DNA from: Gammaproteobacteria bacterium | GTDB lineage: Bacteria; Pseudomonadota; Gammaproteobacteria; Ga0077536 | Direction: 5' to 3' | Assembly: GCA_016209015.1 (NCBI GenBank) | Contig: JACQWY010000021.1 | Location: forward strand, 1 to 64,000 | DNA length: 64,000 nucleotides | Shown here: positions 28,719 through 37,778 of the stretch, in pieces | Position numbering within the stretch: the stretch's first letter is position 1 | Layout of the letters: every line of letters starts with the position of its first letter | The notes under the pieces: generated by a model | Databases searched by the model: none | What the model was told of the DNA's origin: nothing | Seen by the model: the letters and a program-made list of their open reading frames with translations, nothing else | Made by a program: the position numbers and the translations under genes

Positions 28719-31001
28719 TCACGCGGCGACGTGGATGTCCGCGAGGATCGGATCGCGGGAGACGGCGATCTCGTTGTCGATCTGCGCGCCGCAGCACGGG
28801 CAGTGGAAGCGGCGGAAGCTCACCTCATCGTCGATGAAACGCGCGGGATCGCCGATCAGCGGATTCGAGGCCGAGACCGGCAGGTCTTCGCGCAGGCAGG
28901 CGTCCTTGTAGTTCGCGGTCGTGGCACCGAGATCCGCCGAGCACTTCGCGCAGGCCCAGTAGCTGCCTGCCGCATCGCGCTTCACGTGCAGGTTCACGCT
29001 CGCCTCGCAGAGCAGACGGCCCTCGCGGACGCGGCCCTGCGCGCCGTGCTTCGCGACGAACGCGGCGCGGAGCTCCGCGCGACGCCTGGTCGTCGCCGCG
29101 GCGTCCACGCGGTCGTTCGCATCGAGCACCGCACCGTAGATCCCGACCGCGGCCTCGGGCGTTACCGCGAACGCCTCGAGATCCGCGTCGATGTCCTCGG
29201 GCAGGCGATCGAAGGGATCGCCGAAACCGCCGCCGCCCGTCCAGCGCACGGCGTAGACGTCCGCGCCGTTCTGCACGAAGTTCTCCTGGCGGAGTTGGAG
29301 CAGCTCTTCGCGGCCGCTGACCTCGGTCACGTCCTCGATCATCTGCGAGCGGCCGTTGCGCTCGAGGATGTCGGTGTCGCGCAGGAACACGTAGGCGTTC
29401 GTCGTCGAGGGATAGCCGCCCATCATGCCGGACGAAGTCGGCGTCGCATTACCGGAAGAGAGCGTGTCCTGCACGATGTGCGTGGTGTTGTGCGGGATGA
29501 AGCAGCTCTCGGCCGAAAGTCCGCCGCGATACTTGCCCGCACCGCCGGAGTCCGGCAGCTCCTTGCGATACAGGAACAGGATCGGGAAGCTCTGCTCGGT
29601 GTGCTCGACGTTCGGGAGCTGGCAGATGGGCGTGCGCGACTGGCCGCCGGTGTTGATGCCGTCGGCGTGCGAGAACGCGCCGATCGCCCCGCCGATCGGA
29701 TCGACGAGCAGATAGCCGTAACGTTCGCCCCATTGATCGATGCCGCGGAACAGCGTCGCCGGCCACTGGCTCGTGCCGCCGATGCACATGATGTCCTTCC
29801 GCATCTCGCCGTCGGGATAGATCATCTTCGACAGCACGTTGTAGGCGGGATAGAGCGAGATCTCCATGGATTGGATCGGCGCCGTGGAGACCGAGGCCGG
29901 GAAGTTCGCGCAGTTGAGCGTGCCCGGCGTCGGATCGAATTCAATGTGGCGCAGCGCGCCGCCCACCGCGAAATACTGATCCCAGCAGAGCAGCTCGGTC
30001 ACCACGACCATGATCGCGCCGCGCCAGCCGGAGTAGGTCGCGTTCATCGCGCCTTCCTGATCCGCCGTGCCGTCGTTCGTGAAGACGAGCTTCTCGCCAT
30101 CCTTCCTGAGCTGGAGCTGCACGCGGTGGGTACGGCGATCGCCCGGCCGGCAGGCCTCGATGTACGTGCGATCCTGCCAGTAGCCGTCGGGCAGGCGCTT
30201 CATCTTCTCGAGGAATGACTTCTCCGAGTTGTCGATGATGCGCTTCATCACGCCCTTCACCGTTTTCGGCCCATAGCGCTCGATGAGCTCGAGCACGCGG
30301 TTGCGCGCTGTCGTGTTGCCGGCCATCTGGGCGCGGAAGTCGAGCGCGACGAGCTGCGGCTTGCGCGAGGCGCGCAGGTACACCGCTTCGATGTCGCGGC
30401 GGATCTCGCCGCCTTCGATGATCTTGATCGGCGGCAGCATGATGCCTTCGTCGTAGGCACTCTCCGCCGAGGGGCAGAAGCTGCCGGGCGTGATGCCGCC
30501 GATGTCGTACTGATGGAGACAGTTCGTCACCCAGCAGAAGAGCTCGCCCTCCCAGAACACCGGGCACAGCAGCATCACGTCCTGCTGGTGCGCGGCGCCG
30601 ACCCAGGGATCGTTCGCGAGGAACATGTCGCCGTCGCGGATGCCGGGGTTGTCGCTGCGGTTCTCGAGCGTCCATTTCACCTGCGTGTCCGTCACGCCCG
30701 ACATGTACTGCATGTAGGGACCGAAGTAGACGAACTCCGCGTCCTCGGTCAGCAGCGAGGGATTGAGGTCGAGCGCGTACATCGCGACCGGCGAACCGGA
30801 GAGGCGCTGGATCGTGGCACCATGCTCCTCGTTGATCTGCCACAGGTTGTGACGCACCACTTCGTAGGTCACGGGATCGATGTCGCGATCCCAGTCGGCG
30901 TGCAGCTTCAGCTTCGGCGAGATGCGCAGCTCTCTCGGGGGCACGTAGGGGTTGTTCACGCCGTCGAAGTCGACGCCGGTGATTTCACTGATGCGTGGCA
31001 T
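28719..31001 (-). CDS. Ketone carboxylase/hydantoinase B-type subunit fused to an AcxC-like zinc domain
   Basis: A 760-residue protein. Residues 1 to about 640 are the HyuB/AcxB family: YEVVRHNLWQINEEHGATI, FLANDPWVGAAHQQDVML, HQYDIGGITPGSFCP and GAGKYRGGLSAE. The last 110 residues are different. CxxC pairs at about 684/687 and 734/737 frame a segment ending FRRFHCPCCGAQ and DPILAD. That resembles the gamma subunit of acetone carboxylase (AcxC), normally a separate small protein that binds zinc. With the upstream A subunit, this suggests an ATP-dependent ketone carboxylase rather than a hydantoinase. Substrate is inference. GAGGAG precedes the ATG. Confidence 0.82.
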   Translation of the reverse strand: MPRISEITGVDFDGVNNPYVPPRELRISPKLKLHADWDRDIDPVTYEVVRHNLWQINEEHGATIQRLSGSPVAMYALDLNPSLLTEDAEFVYFGPYMQYMSGVTDTQVKWTLENRSDNPGIRDGDMFLANDPWVGAAHQQDVMLLCPVFWEGELFCWVTNCLHQYDIGGITPGSFCPSAESAYDEGIMLPPIKIIEGGEIRRDIEAVYLRASRKPQLVALDFRAQMAGNTTARNRVLELIERYGPKTVKGVMKRIIDNSEKSFLEKMKRLPDGYWQDRTYIEACRPGDRRTHRVQLQLRKDGEKLVFTNDGTADQEGAMNATYSGWRGAIMVVVTELLCWDQYFAVGGALRHIEFDPTPGTLNCANFPASVSTAPIQSMEISLYPAYNVLSKMIYPDGEMRKDIMCIGGTSQWPATLFRGIDQWGERYGYLLVDPIGGAIGAFSHADGINTGGQSRTPICQLPNVEHTEQSFPILFLYRKELPDSGGAGKYRGGLSAESCFIPHNTTHIVQDTLSSGNATPTSSGMMGGYPSTTNAYVFLRDTDILERNGRSQMIEDVTEVSGREELLQLRQENFVQNGADVYAVRWTGGGGFGDPFDRLPEDIDADLEAFAVTPEAAVGIYGAVLDANDRVDAAATTRRRAELRAAFVAKHGAQGRVREGRLLCEASVNLHVKRDAAGSYWACAKCSADLGATTANYKDACLREDLPVSASNPLIGDPARFIDDEVSFRRFHCPCCGAQIDNEIAVSRDPILADIHVAA

Positions 31002-31012
31002 GGGCGTTCTCC

Positions 31013-33130
31013 TCAGGTCGCCGACTTCGCGTCGGTGTCGATGACGAAATTGCGCAGCGCGTCCACTTCGACGCGCTGTCCCGGGTGCACGACGATCGAG
31101 GTCGTCGTCGTCTCGATGACGCAGGGGCCGTCGATCGCATTGCCGGGCAGGAGCGCGTAACCGTCGTAGATCGGCGTCGCCGCGAGCTTCTTCCACTCCG
31201 CCCAGTAGATGTCGCGCTCGCCGGTCCTGGCGGCGGCCGGGATGTTCTTCGTGAGCGCGTCGGCGGCGACGAGCTTGGGCTTGCGCGCCGCGGCGCTCGC
31301 GCGCACGCGGAACGTCACGCACTCGAGCCGCGCGCCGGGCAGCGAGGCGCCGCGGCCGTAGAGCTGCTCGTAGCGGCGCACGAAGCGCGCGCGCAGATCG
31401 TCGAGATCGGATGCCGCGAGCGCCGGCTTGTCGATGTCGACTTCCACTTCGTTGATCTGGCCGCGGTGGCGCATGTCGATCGAATGGTGGAAATGCTGCT
31501 GCGCGGCCGCGATGCCGTCCTCCTCGAGCTGGGCGCGGCCTTTCGCGGCGAGCTCGGCGAGCACGTCGTTGATCTTCGCGACGTCGAAGGGCGAGGGCAT
31601 GATGCGCACCTGTTCGTTGACGTGCAGCGTGTCGGCCGAGGCCGCACCGAACGCGCACCAGGTCGAGGCCGTGTCGCCCTGCGGCACGATGACGCGCTTG
31701 ATGCCCGCTTCGCGCGCGGTGACCGCCATGTGCACCGGACCCGCTCCGCCGAACGCGAACAGCACGAACTCGCGCGGGTCGAGGCCCTTCTGAATCGTCG
31801 CCTTGCGCACGAGATCCGCCATCTGGAATTCCGCGATCTGCGCGACACCGCTCGCGAGCTCGTAGAGGCTCATGCCGAGCTCGTCGGCGAGCTTCTGCAG
31901 CCCCGCGGTCGCGCCGGCCTTGTCGAGCTTGATCGTGCCGCCGGCGAAGTTCTCCGCGTCGAGATAGCCGAGCACGACGTCGGCGTCGGTCGTCGTCGGC
32001 ACCTCGCCGCCGCGGCCGTAGCAGACCGGCCCCGGCACCGCGCCCGCGCTCTGCGGCCCGACGCGCAGCGTCTTCGTCGTCTTGTCGATCCAGACTTTGC
32101 TGCCGCCGCCCGTGCCCATGGTCTGCACGTCGACTTTCGGCAGGAAGTATTCGTACTGATGGACGAGGCTCTTGTACGACACGACGGCTTTCGCCTCGTG
32201 TATCACGCCCACGTCGAACGAGGTGCCGCCCATGTCCGTCGTGATGATGTGCTTCTCGCCCATGACCTGGCCGAGATAGAGCGAGCCCGTCACGCCCGAG
32301 ACCGGACCGGAGTCGAGCGTCAGCAGCGGCGCCTCGCGCGCCTTGCGGACGGAAATCGTGCCGCCCGCGCATTGCGTGATCTGCAGCGGCGGCGCGTAGC
32401 CCATGTCCTTCAGACGCTGATCGAGGTTCGTCACGTAGTTGACCGTCAGCGGCCCGATGTAGGCGTTCAGCGCGACGGCCGTCGTGCGCTCGTACTCGCC
32501 CCACTTCGGCGCCAGATCGCAGGAGCAGGTGACGTAGAGCTGCGGGGCGATCTCGGCCGCGATCTCCTTCACGCGCCGCTCGTGCTTCGGCTCGAGGAAG
32601 GACCACAGGAAGCACACCGCGAGCGCTTCGACGCCCTGGTCGAGCAGCTCGCGGATGGCCTGGCGCACTTCGTCCTCGTTGAGCTCGACGACGACCTTGC
32701 CGAAGCAGTCCACGCGCTCCGAGACGCCGCGGATGAGGCGCTTCGGAATGATCGGATCCGGCTTGCTGCTCTCCGGGATGTGGACGATGAGCTTGATGTC
32801 CTGACCCGAGAGTCCGCGCGAGCCGCGCATGATGTGGATGACGTCGTTGTGGCCCTTCGTCGTGACGAGCCCGACCTTCGCGCCCTTGCGCTGGATGATC
32901 GCGTTCGTGCCGGCCGTCGTGCCGTGCGCGAGCATGGTGATCGAGGACAGCAGCGCCGGCAGCCCGAGGCCGATGCGATCACCGGCGCGCTTCAGCGCTT
33001 CGAGCACGCCGTCCGCGAAATTGCCGGGCGTAGAGGGGGCCTTCGAAATCGTCAGGCGCCCGGAATCGTCGATCAGCACGCAGTCGGTGAAGGTGCCGCC
33101 GATGTCGAGACCGCAGAGATAGGAGGACAT
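31013..33130 (-). CDS. Ketone carboxylase/hydantoinase A-type subunit (AcxA/HyuA family)
   Basis: A 705-residue ATP-binding subunit. The N-terminus LCGLDIGGTFTDCVLID is the ASKHA phosphate-binding loop. Later features are LAHGTTAGTNAIIQRKGAKVGLVTT, TTDMGGTSFDVGV near 300, and FAFGGAGPVHM near 465. These subunits activate substrate with ATP in hydantoinases, oxoprolinases and acetone or acetophenone carboxylases. The B subunit follows after 11 nt, so both form one operon. Because that partner carries an AcxC-like domain, a carboxylase role is favoured. The TetR gene is divergent. Confidence 0.88.
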   Translation of the reverse strand: MSSYLCGLDIGGTFTDCVLIDDSGRLTISKAPSTPGNFADGVLEALKRAGDRIGLGLPALLSSITMLAHGTTAGTNAIIQRKGAKVGLVTTKGHNDVIHIMRGSRGLSGQDIKLIVHIPESSKPDPIIPKRLIRGVSERVDCFGKVVVELNEDEVRQAIRELLDQGVEALAVCFLWSFLEPKHERRVKEIAAEIAPQLYVTCSCDLAPKWGEYERTTAVALNAYIGPLTVNYVTNLDQRLKDMGYAPPLQITQCAGGTISVRKAREAPLLTLDSGPVSGVTGSLYLGQVMGEKHIITTDMGGTSFDVGVIHEAKAVVSYKSLVHQYEYFLPKVDVQTMGTGGGSKVWIDKTTKTLRVGPQSAGAVPGPVCYGRGGEVPTTTDADVVLGYLDAENFAGGTIKLDKAGATAGLQKLADELGMSLYELASGVAQIAEFQMADLVRKATIQKGLDPREFVLFAFGGAGPVHMAVTAREAGIKRVIVPQGDTASTWCAFGAASADTLHVNEQVRIMPSPFDVAKINDVLAELAAKGRAQLEEDGIAAAQQHFHHSIDMRHRGQINEVEVDIDKPALAASDLDDLRARFVRRYEQLYGRGASLPGARLECVTFRVRASAAARKPKLVAADALTKNIPAAARTGERDIYWAEWKKLAATPIYDGYALLPGNAIDGPCVIETTTTSIVVHPGQRVEVDALRNFVIDTDAKSAT

Positions 33131-33366
33131 GGCTTTCCGTTTCTCGTTGAGGGTTGGGCTCGGGGCCGCGCCGCGGTGATGCCGGCGGTCGGTCCGTTTG
33201 GAAATCCGCCGCCGCCCCGCGCGGCCGGGGACGCCGTCGGGCCCGCGACGTGAACGCGTGCGTAACGGTATGTGCTCCCCGGGTGCCGCGGCGAACGGTT
33301 AGCATAGCGGTGAGCCGTGCCGGGCTTCGCCGGGCGGCCCGGCATGACGCCCTATGGTCGTCGAAT

Positions 33367-33382
33367 TTAAACGACCGTTCAA
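33367..33382. promoter_or_regulatory. Candidate TetR operator palindrome
   Basis: TTAAACGACCGTTCAA is an imperfect 16-bp palindrome (12 of 16 positions self-complementary). It lies in the divergent region between the carboxylase operon and the TetR gene, 17 bases before the TetR start. Its size and place fit a TetR-family operator. Binding is not demonstrated. Confidence 0.45.
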
Positions 33383-33399
33383 GACCGGACCCTGAGCAC

Positions 33400-34032
33400 A
33401 TGAAGCGCGATCCCACCCCAGTGTCGACGAAGGACCGCATCCTCGACGCCGCCGAAGCCCTGTTCGCCGATGCCGGCTACGACGGCGTTTCGCTGCGCCA
33501 GATCACGAGCGCCGCCGGCGTCGAGCTCGCGCTCGCGAACTACCATTTCGGCCCGAAGAGCGAGCTGTTCGTCGCCGTCGTCCGCCGGCGCGCCGAGGAG
33601 ATCAACCGCGAGCGCATGGCGCTGCTCGCCGCGCTGCCGGATCCGCCGACGGTCGAGGGTCTCGTCGCTGCGTTCGCGCGGCCGTTCATGGAGAAGAGCT
33701 TTCGCGGCGGCCCGGGCTGGAAGAGTTATGCACGGCTCGTCGCGCAGATCGCGAACTCGCAGCGCTGGACCGAGGCCATCATGCGCACGCAGTTCGACCC
33801 GGTCGCCGAGGCGTTCATCAAGGGCGTGAAGAAGGCGTTGCCCGGCGCGAACCTGAAGGATCTCTACTGGGGATTCCACTTCATGCTCGGCGCGATGACG
33901 ATGACGTTCGCCGAGACCGGCCGCATCGACGTGCTGTCGAAAGGCCGCTGCAAGTCGAGCGCGCTCGACAAGATCTACGCGCGTCTCGTGCCCTTTCTCG
34001 CCGCGGGATTCCGCCGCCTCGCGGAGGGCTGA
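33400..34032 (+). CDS. TetR-family transcriptional regulator
   Basis: A 210-residue regulator. The DNA-binding domain is clear: TKDRILDAAEALFADAGYDGVSLRQI, then AGVELALANYHFGPKSELFVAVV. The ligand domain (WKSYARLVAQIANSQRW, LYWGFHFMLGAMTMTFAETGRIDVLS) resembles the TetR C-terminal domain found with aromatic and fatty-acid breakdown genes. It is divergent from the AcxA/AcxB-like operon and most likely represses it. Start at ATG 33400. Confidence 0.88.
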   Translation: MKRDPTPVSTKDRILDAAEALFADAGYDGVSLRQITSAAGVELALANYHFGPKSELFVAVVRRRAEEINRERMALLAALPDPPTVEGLVAAFARPFMEKSFRGGPGWKSYARLVAQIANSQRWTEAIMRTQFDPVAEAFIKGVKKALPGANLKDLYWGFHFMLGAMTMTFAETGRIDVLSKGRCKSSALDKIYARLVPFLAAGFRRLAEG

Positions 34033-34211
34033 ACGTTCTCGGGCCGGCAGCGCCGCGTCGCGAGCTCGAGCGGCGCGGTGAGGAAGTCGTCGATGTCGCT
34101 CGCGAGACAGCGCGGTCCACTTTGAACGCGTCCGCGGTGAGCGCGATGATCGGGCGGTGCGCCTCGCCGCAGGATCGACGAACGTTTGCCGGGCCGCGGC
34201 GGCGCGGAGGA

Positions 34212-35099
34212 TCAGGGCTGGGGCGGGCCGTTCCGCACATGGGCGAGCATGGCCTCGAACGAGCCGCGCTGCTCGTCCAGCCATTCGAGCCACCAGGTCG
34301 CCCCGGCCGCCTCGAACGCCGCGACCCGTCGGCACGCCGCCCGGCGGTCGCCCGGCAGGGTGGCGCCGCTCGCCACGACATCGAAGCGGCTGCCGTCCGG
34401 GCGCCGGGCGGCGACGAAGGCCGCGCAGTCGCCGATTTCGGCCGGCGTCATCCACAACCCCGACCAGTCGATGTTCTGCGGCGTGAGGCCGGTGATCGGC
34501 GCGCTCGGCAGCTTCAGGGGAAACACACCGTCCCAGCGCGCCGCGCGGCGCATTGGCGCCGTGTTCGGCCAGAAGCCCGCGACCCAGACCGGTACGCGGG
34601 GCCGCTGCACCGGCTGCGGCAGGAAGCTCACGTCCTCGACGCGATGAAATTCACCGGCGTGGCAGACGTCGCGCTCGCGCTGCAGACGATCGACGATCGC
34701 GAGGCCCTCGTCGAGCCTGCGCGCCCGGACGCGGTCGTCCGTCTCCTCGCCGAAGCAGCCGAACTCCGCGTCCGCCGGCGCGCCGAGCCCGACGCCGAGC
34801 ACGGCGCGGCCGCGCGACAGCACGTCGAGCGAGACGATCTCGCGCGCGAGCTTCCAGGGCCGGCGTCGCGGGACGGGCGTGACCAGCGGACCGAGGCGCA
34901 GCCGCCGCGTGCGCGCGGCGATCGCGGCGAGCGCGAGCCAGGCATCGGTGGCCGGAACCTCGGACTTGCGATAGAGCTGCAGGTGATCCCACAGGAAGAG
35001 CCCGTCCCAGCCGGCGGCTTCCGCGGTTTCGGCGAGTGCCAGGAGATTGTGCGGATCGCCGTAGGCACCGAAGTTCGGAACATAGACGCCGTGGTACAT
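34212..35099 (-). CDS. LLM-class flavin-dependent oxidoreductase
   Basis: A 295-residue luciferase-like protein with GVYVPNFGAYGD at the N-terminus, AAGWDGLFLWDHLQLY near 30-45, LAAIAARTRRLRLGPLVTPVPRRRP near 60-85, and LSRGRAVLGVGLGAP near 97-111. The remainder is typical, with PVWVAGFWPNTAPMRRAARWDGVFPL. It uses reduced FMN or F420. The ATG at 35099 has AAGGAG 6-7 nt upstream. It is unlike the family member at 14020. A flavin hydroxylase gene lies upstream on the same strand. Confidence 0.85.
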   Translation of the reverse strand: MYHGVYVPNFGAYGDPHNLLALAETAEAAGWDGLFLWDHLQLYRKSEVPATDAWLALAAIAARTRRLRLGPLVTPVPRRRPWKLAREIVSLDVLSRGRAVLGVGLGAPADAEFGCFGEETDDRVRARRLDEGLAIVDRLQRERDVCHAGEFHRVEDVSFLPQPVQRPRVPVWVAGFWPNTAPMRRAARWDGVFPLKLPSAPITGLTPQNIDWSGLWMTPAEIGDCAAFVAARRPDGSRFDVVASGATLPGDRRAACRRVAAFEAAGATWWLEWLDEQRGSFEAMLAHVRNGPPQP

Positions 35100-35233
35100 C
35101 GCGTGCTCCTTCGCCCGATGGGCGGGCTCGGACATCGACATCCGCAACACGTCTCGTGGAGGGCGCGTGCGGGGGCAGTGTGCAGCGCGGGGCCGGCGCC
35201 ACGCAAGCCGGTCCCGCGCTGCGAAGCGGGAGA

Positions 35234-36388
35234 TCAGATCATCGCATAGGCCGGTTCGATGCCGAGCAGGAGCTGGCCGCGCACTTCCGCGAATTGATCG
35301 AAATCCAGGATCGCATGGTGGGTTCCGATGTTGATGTCGCGGAAGAAGCGCTGAATCTCGTTGCCGTCGTAGGTGGCGTGCGCACCGGCCGCGGCGTACA
35401 GCCGTTCCGTCGCCCGCCGGCACAGCTCGTTCGCATAGGCGGCGTTCCAGCGCACGCGCGAGCGGCTCTCCGTGTCCATCGGCGCCTCGTGCGTCATCGC
35501 TTCGTCGAGCAGGGCGCAGGCACGCTCGACCAGCATGCGTGCGACCTCGATTTCACCCGTCGCCTCGGCGACCCGCATCTGCAGGCTGACCTTGGCCGCT
35601 TTCGCGCCGCCCACGTAGATGTCCTGACGTACCCGCGTCGCCTCGATGAAATGCCCGAGCCCGCGCTCCGCGATGCCGAGGATCGTGCCCGTCAGCATCG
35701 TGGCGAGCGTCGCGGCGATCGGCAGCCGGTAGAGCGGGATGTCGACGCCGGGCACGGTGCCGAAGAACGCCTCCGGCACCGGCACGCCGCGATGCCCGGG
35801 GATGAAGACGTCTTTCGCGACGATGTCCTTCGAGCCCGTGCCGCGCATGCCGAGTACGTGCCAGGTGTCGTCGATTTCGAGATCACCGGCCGGCATCACG
35901 AGCTGCATGTCGGGACAGGGCTCGCCGCGCGAGTTGACCACGCCGCGCGCGCCGACGAGGATCCACTTGCCGTGGTCGACGCCGCTGCAGAACTGCCATC
36001 GCCCGTTGAGCAGCCAGCCGTCGCCGTGGCGCACGCAGGATCCCTGGCCCGAAGGTGTGCCGGGGATCAGCACGCCGGGGTCATCGCCGAAAATCTCGTC
36101 CTGGCACTGCCGGGGAAAGCGTCCGACGATGAACGTGTGCGCGCCGCACACCATCATGATCCACGAGGCCGAGGGGCAGCCGAGCGCGGTCTCGGCGCAG
36201 CTCAGCACGTGCAGCCGCGGCGCCAGCTCGTAGCCGCCGTAGCGTTTCGGCGCGAGCATCCGGGTGAGCCCGGATTCGTGGAGCAGCCGGATGGCTGCGG
36301 GGCTCACGTGACGCAGGCGTTCACTGTCACCGGTCGTGGCGCGGAGTGCGGGCACAATGGCCCGGGCGTTGGCAATCGCGTCGTACAT
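35234..36388 (-). CDS. Flavin-dependent monooxygenase with acyl-CoA dehydrogenase fold (HsaA/HpaB group)
   Basis: A 384-residue protein of the group D flavin monooxygenases. These receive FADH2 or FMNH2 from a separate reductase. Segments include SGLTRMLAPKRYGGYEL near 40, LGCPSASWIMMVCGAHTF near 70-87, WLLNGRWQFCSGVDHGKWILVGA near 125-147 and a C-terminal NEIQRFFRDINIGTHHAILD. The final block, with its GTHH, is typical of HsaA-like hydroxylases, not dehydrogenases. No reductase gene is adjacent. It is divergent from the GntR gene, with a perfect palindrome between them. Confidence 0.85.
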   Translation of the reverse strand: MYDAIANARAIVPALRATTGDSERLRHVSPAAIRLLHESGLTRMLAPKRYGGYELAPRLHVLSCAETALGCPSASWIMMVCGAHTFIVGRFPRQCQDEIFGDDPGVLIPGTPSGQGSCVRHGDGWLLNGRWQFCSGVDHGKWILVGARGVVNSRGEPCPDMQLVMPAGDLEIDDTWHVLGMRGTGSKDIVAKDVFIPGHRGVPVPEAFFGTVPGVDIPLYRLPIAATLATMLTGTILGIAERGLGHFIEATRVRQDIYVGGAKAAKVSLQMRVAEATGEIEVARMLVERACALLDEAMTHEAPMDTESRSRVRWNAAYANELCRRATERLYAAAGAHATYDGNEIQRFFRDINIGTHHAILDFDQFAEVRGQLLLGIEPAYAMI

Positions 36389-36450
36389 GGTTGACCTCGC
36401 TGATCTGGTTGGGGACGCCCGGTCTGCGCAGGGCGTCGGGTTGTTAGACG

Positions 36451-36464
36451 ACTAGTATACTAGT
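36451..36464. promoter_or_regulatory. Candidate GntR operator, perfect 14-bp palindrome
   Basis: ACTAGTATACTAGT is completely self-complementary and AT-rich in GC-rich DNA. It contains GTATAC, a core seen in operators of FCD-type GntR regulators. It lies between the divergent hydroxylase and GntR genes, 10 bases before the GntR start, so it could control both. Confidence 0.65.
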
Positions 36465-36474
36465 GGGGCAAAAT

Positions 36475-37194
36475 ATGGTCGCGCAATCGAAATCTCTTCC
36501 GCCTCCGGGGGCCGGGCACGCGGGTGCGGGTCACGTGCACCTGCACGAGCGGGCTTATGTCTATCTCAAGGAGCTGCTGCTCGACGGAGGCCTCAATCCG
36601 GACGAGGTGATCTCGACGGACGGCGTGGCGCGCGCGCTCGGCATCAGCCGGGCTCCGGTCACGGATGCCGTGAAGCGTCTCACCGCCGAGGGCTTCTTCG
36701 TCGTGATGCCGCAGATCGGCTGTCGCGTCGTCCTGCCGGAGCCGCAGGAAGTGGCGGATTTCTACGAGCTGTTCGCCCTGAACGAGGCCTATGTCACGCG
36801 GCTCGCGGCCGAGCGGCGCTCGCCTGTGGAGGCGCGGACGTTCTCGCGTCTGGTGGCGGATCTGCTTCGACAGGCCCGCAGCGCGAAACCGGCGGCCGAG
36901 CACGGCCCGCTCTTGCGGCAATTGAACCGCAGCCGCCATGAGGCGATCCACGCGCTCGCGCGCTCGCCGCTCAACGGCCGCATCGTCGCGGCACTGTGGG
37001 ACCGCAGCGACTTCTACATCCGCCTCGCGTTCGGGCGCTTCATGCCGCCGCGCGCGGTCATCGAGGTGCAGGCCGTGATCGCGCGTGCCGTGGTCGACGG
37101 GGACGGCGCGCGCGCCGAGCGCGAGACGCAGCGTTGTCTGCGCGAGCTCGGTGCGGAGGCCGCAACGCGACTGGCGCAGCGCGGCGCGACGTGA
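36475..37194 (+). CDS. GntR-family transcriptional regulator (FCD-type)
   Basis: A 239-residue regulator. The winged helix-turn-helix shows AYVYLKELLLDGGLNPDEVIS and VARALGISRAPVTDAVKRLTAEGFFVVMPQIGC. The C-terminal helical ligand domain includes FYELFALNEAYVTRLAAE, LNRSRHEAIHALARS and an ARAERETQRCLREL end. The ATG at 36475 is preferred to a GTG at 36463, which would place the start inside the palindrome. It likely controls the divergent flavin hydroxylase. Confidence 0.88.
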   Translation: MVAQSKSLPPPGAGHAGAGHVHLHERAYVYLKELLLDGGLNPDEVISTDGVARALGISRAPVTDAVKRLTAEGFFVVMPQIGCRVVLPEPQEVADFYELFALNEAYVTRLAAERRSPVEARTFSRLVADLLRQARSAKPAAEHGPLLRQLNRSRHEAIHALARSPLNGRIVAALWDRSDFYIRLAFGRFMPPRAVIEVQAVIARAVVDGDGARAERETQRCLRELGAEAATRLAQRGAT

Positions 37195-37250
37195 TGGCCT
37201 GCGGCGCGCAAGGCGTCGAGCGCGTCACAGCCGATCCGAGGCCCGCCGCC

Positions 37251-37778
37251 TCAGGCCACGACGTGCAGCGCCGCGGCAGCCGAGGACAGCAGTGCAGCAC
37301 CGCCGATCACCCACAGCGTGTCGAGGCCGCGCAGCGCGAGCGCGAGGAAGCTCGCCGCCGCGATCCCGAGAGTGAGAGGGCCGGTGAGCGCATCGCGGGC
37401 GAGCGGCAGCACCGCGGCGAAGAGCAGGCCCGCGCTCGCGAGGACGATGGTGTCGAGGATTGCCCGCATGCGCGGATGCGCAGCGCGCGCACCGACGAAG
37501 CGCAGCAGCGGCACGATGAGGACGGCTGGTGTGATCATCGCGAGCCAGCCGGCGACGGCGCCCGCGATCCCCCCGGCGAAGTAGCCGACGCAGACGACGT
37601 AGAGCTCGGCCGGCCCGGGCGTACTGCGGGTCACGACGAGCGCCTCGTTCAATTGCGCGTCCGTCAGCACGTGCCGTGCGACGACGAGCTCGTCGTGCAC
37701 GACCGGCAACGAGGCGAGACCGGCGAACGCCGTGACCGTCGCCTTCAGCAGCACGCCATAGAGCACGACGGCGTTCAT
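37251..37778 (-). CDS. Chromate transporter family protein, C-terminal half (short-chain ChrA)
   Basis: A 175-residue membrane protein of about five helices (LLKATVTAFAGLASLPVVHDELV, ALVVTRSTPGPAELYVVCVGYFAGG, ITPAVLIVPLLRFV). It is the second member of a short-chain ChrA pair. Such pairs form a heterodimer that exports chromate in studied cases, but many have unknown substrates. The ATG overlaps the stop of the upstream partner by 4 bp. Confidence 0.78.
   Translation of the reverse strand: MNAVVLYGVLLKATVTAFAGLASLPVVHDELVVARHVLTDAQLNEALVVTRSTPGPAELYVVCVGYFAGGIAGAVAGWLAMITPAVLIVPLLRFVGARAAHPRMRAILDTIVLASAGLLFAAVLPLARDALTGPLTLGIAAASFLALALRGLDTLWVIGGAALLSSAAAALHVVA

Noticed and set aside
30995-33253. 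A 752-residue plus-strand frame opposite the AcxA/HyuA gene
   Set aside because: Low-complexity Arg/Ala/Asp composition and no domain; antisense shadow.
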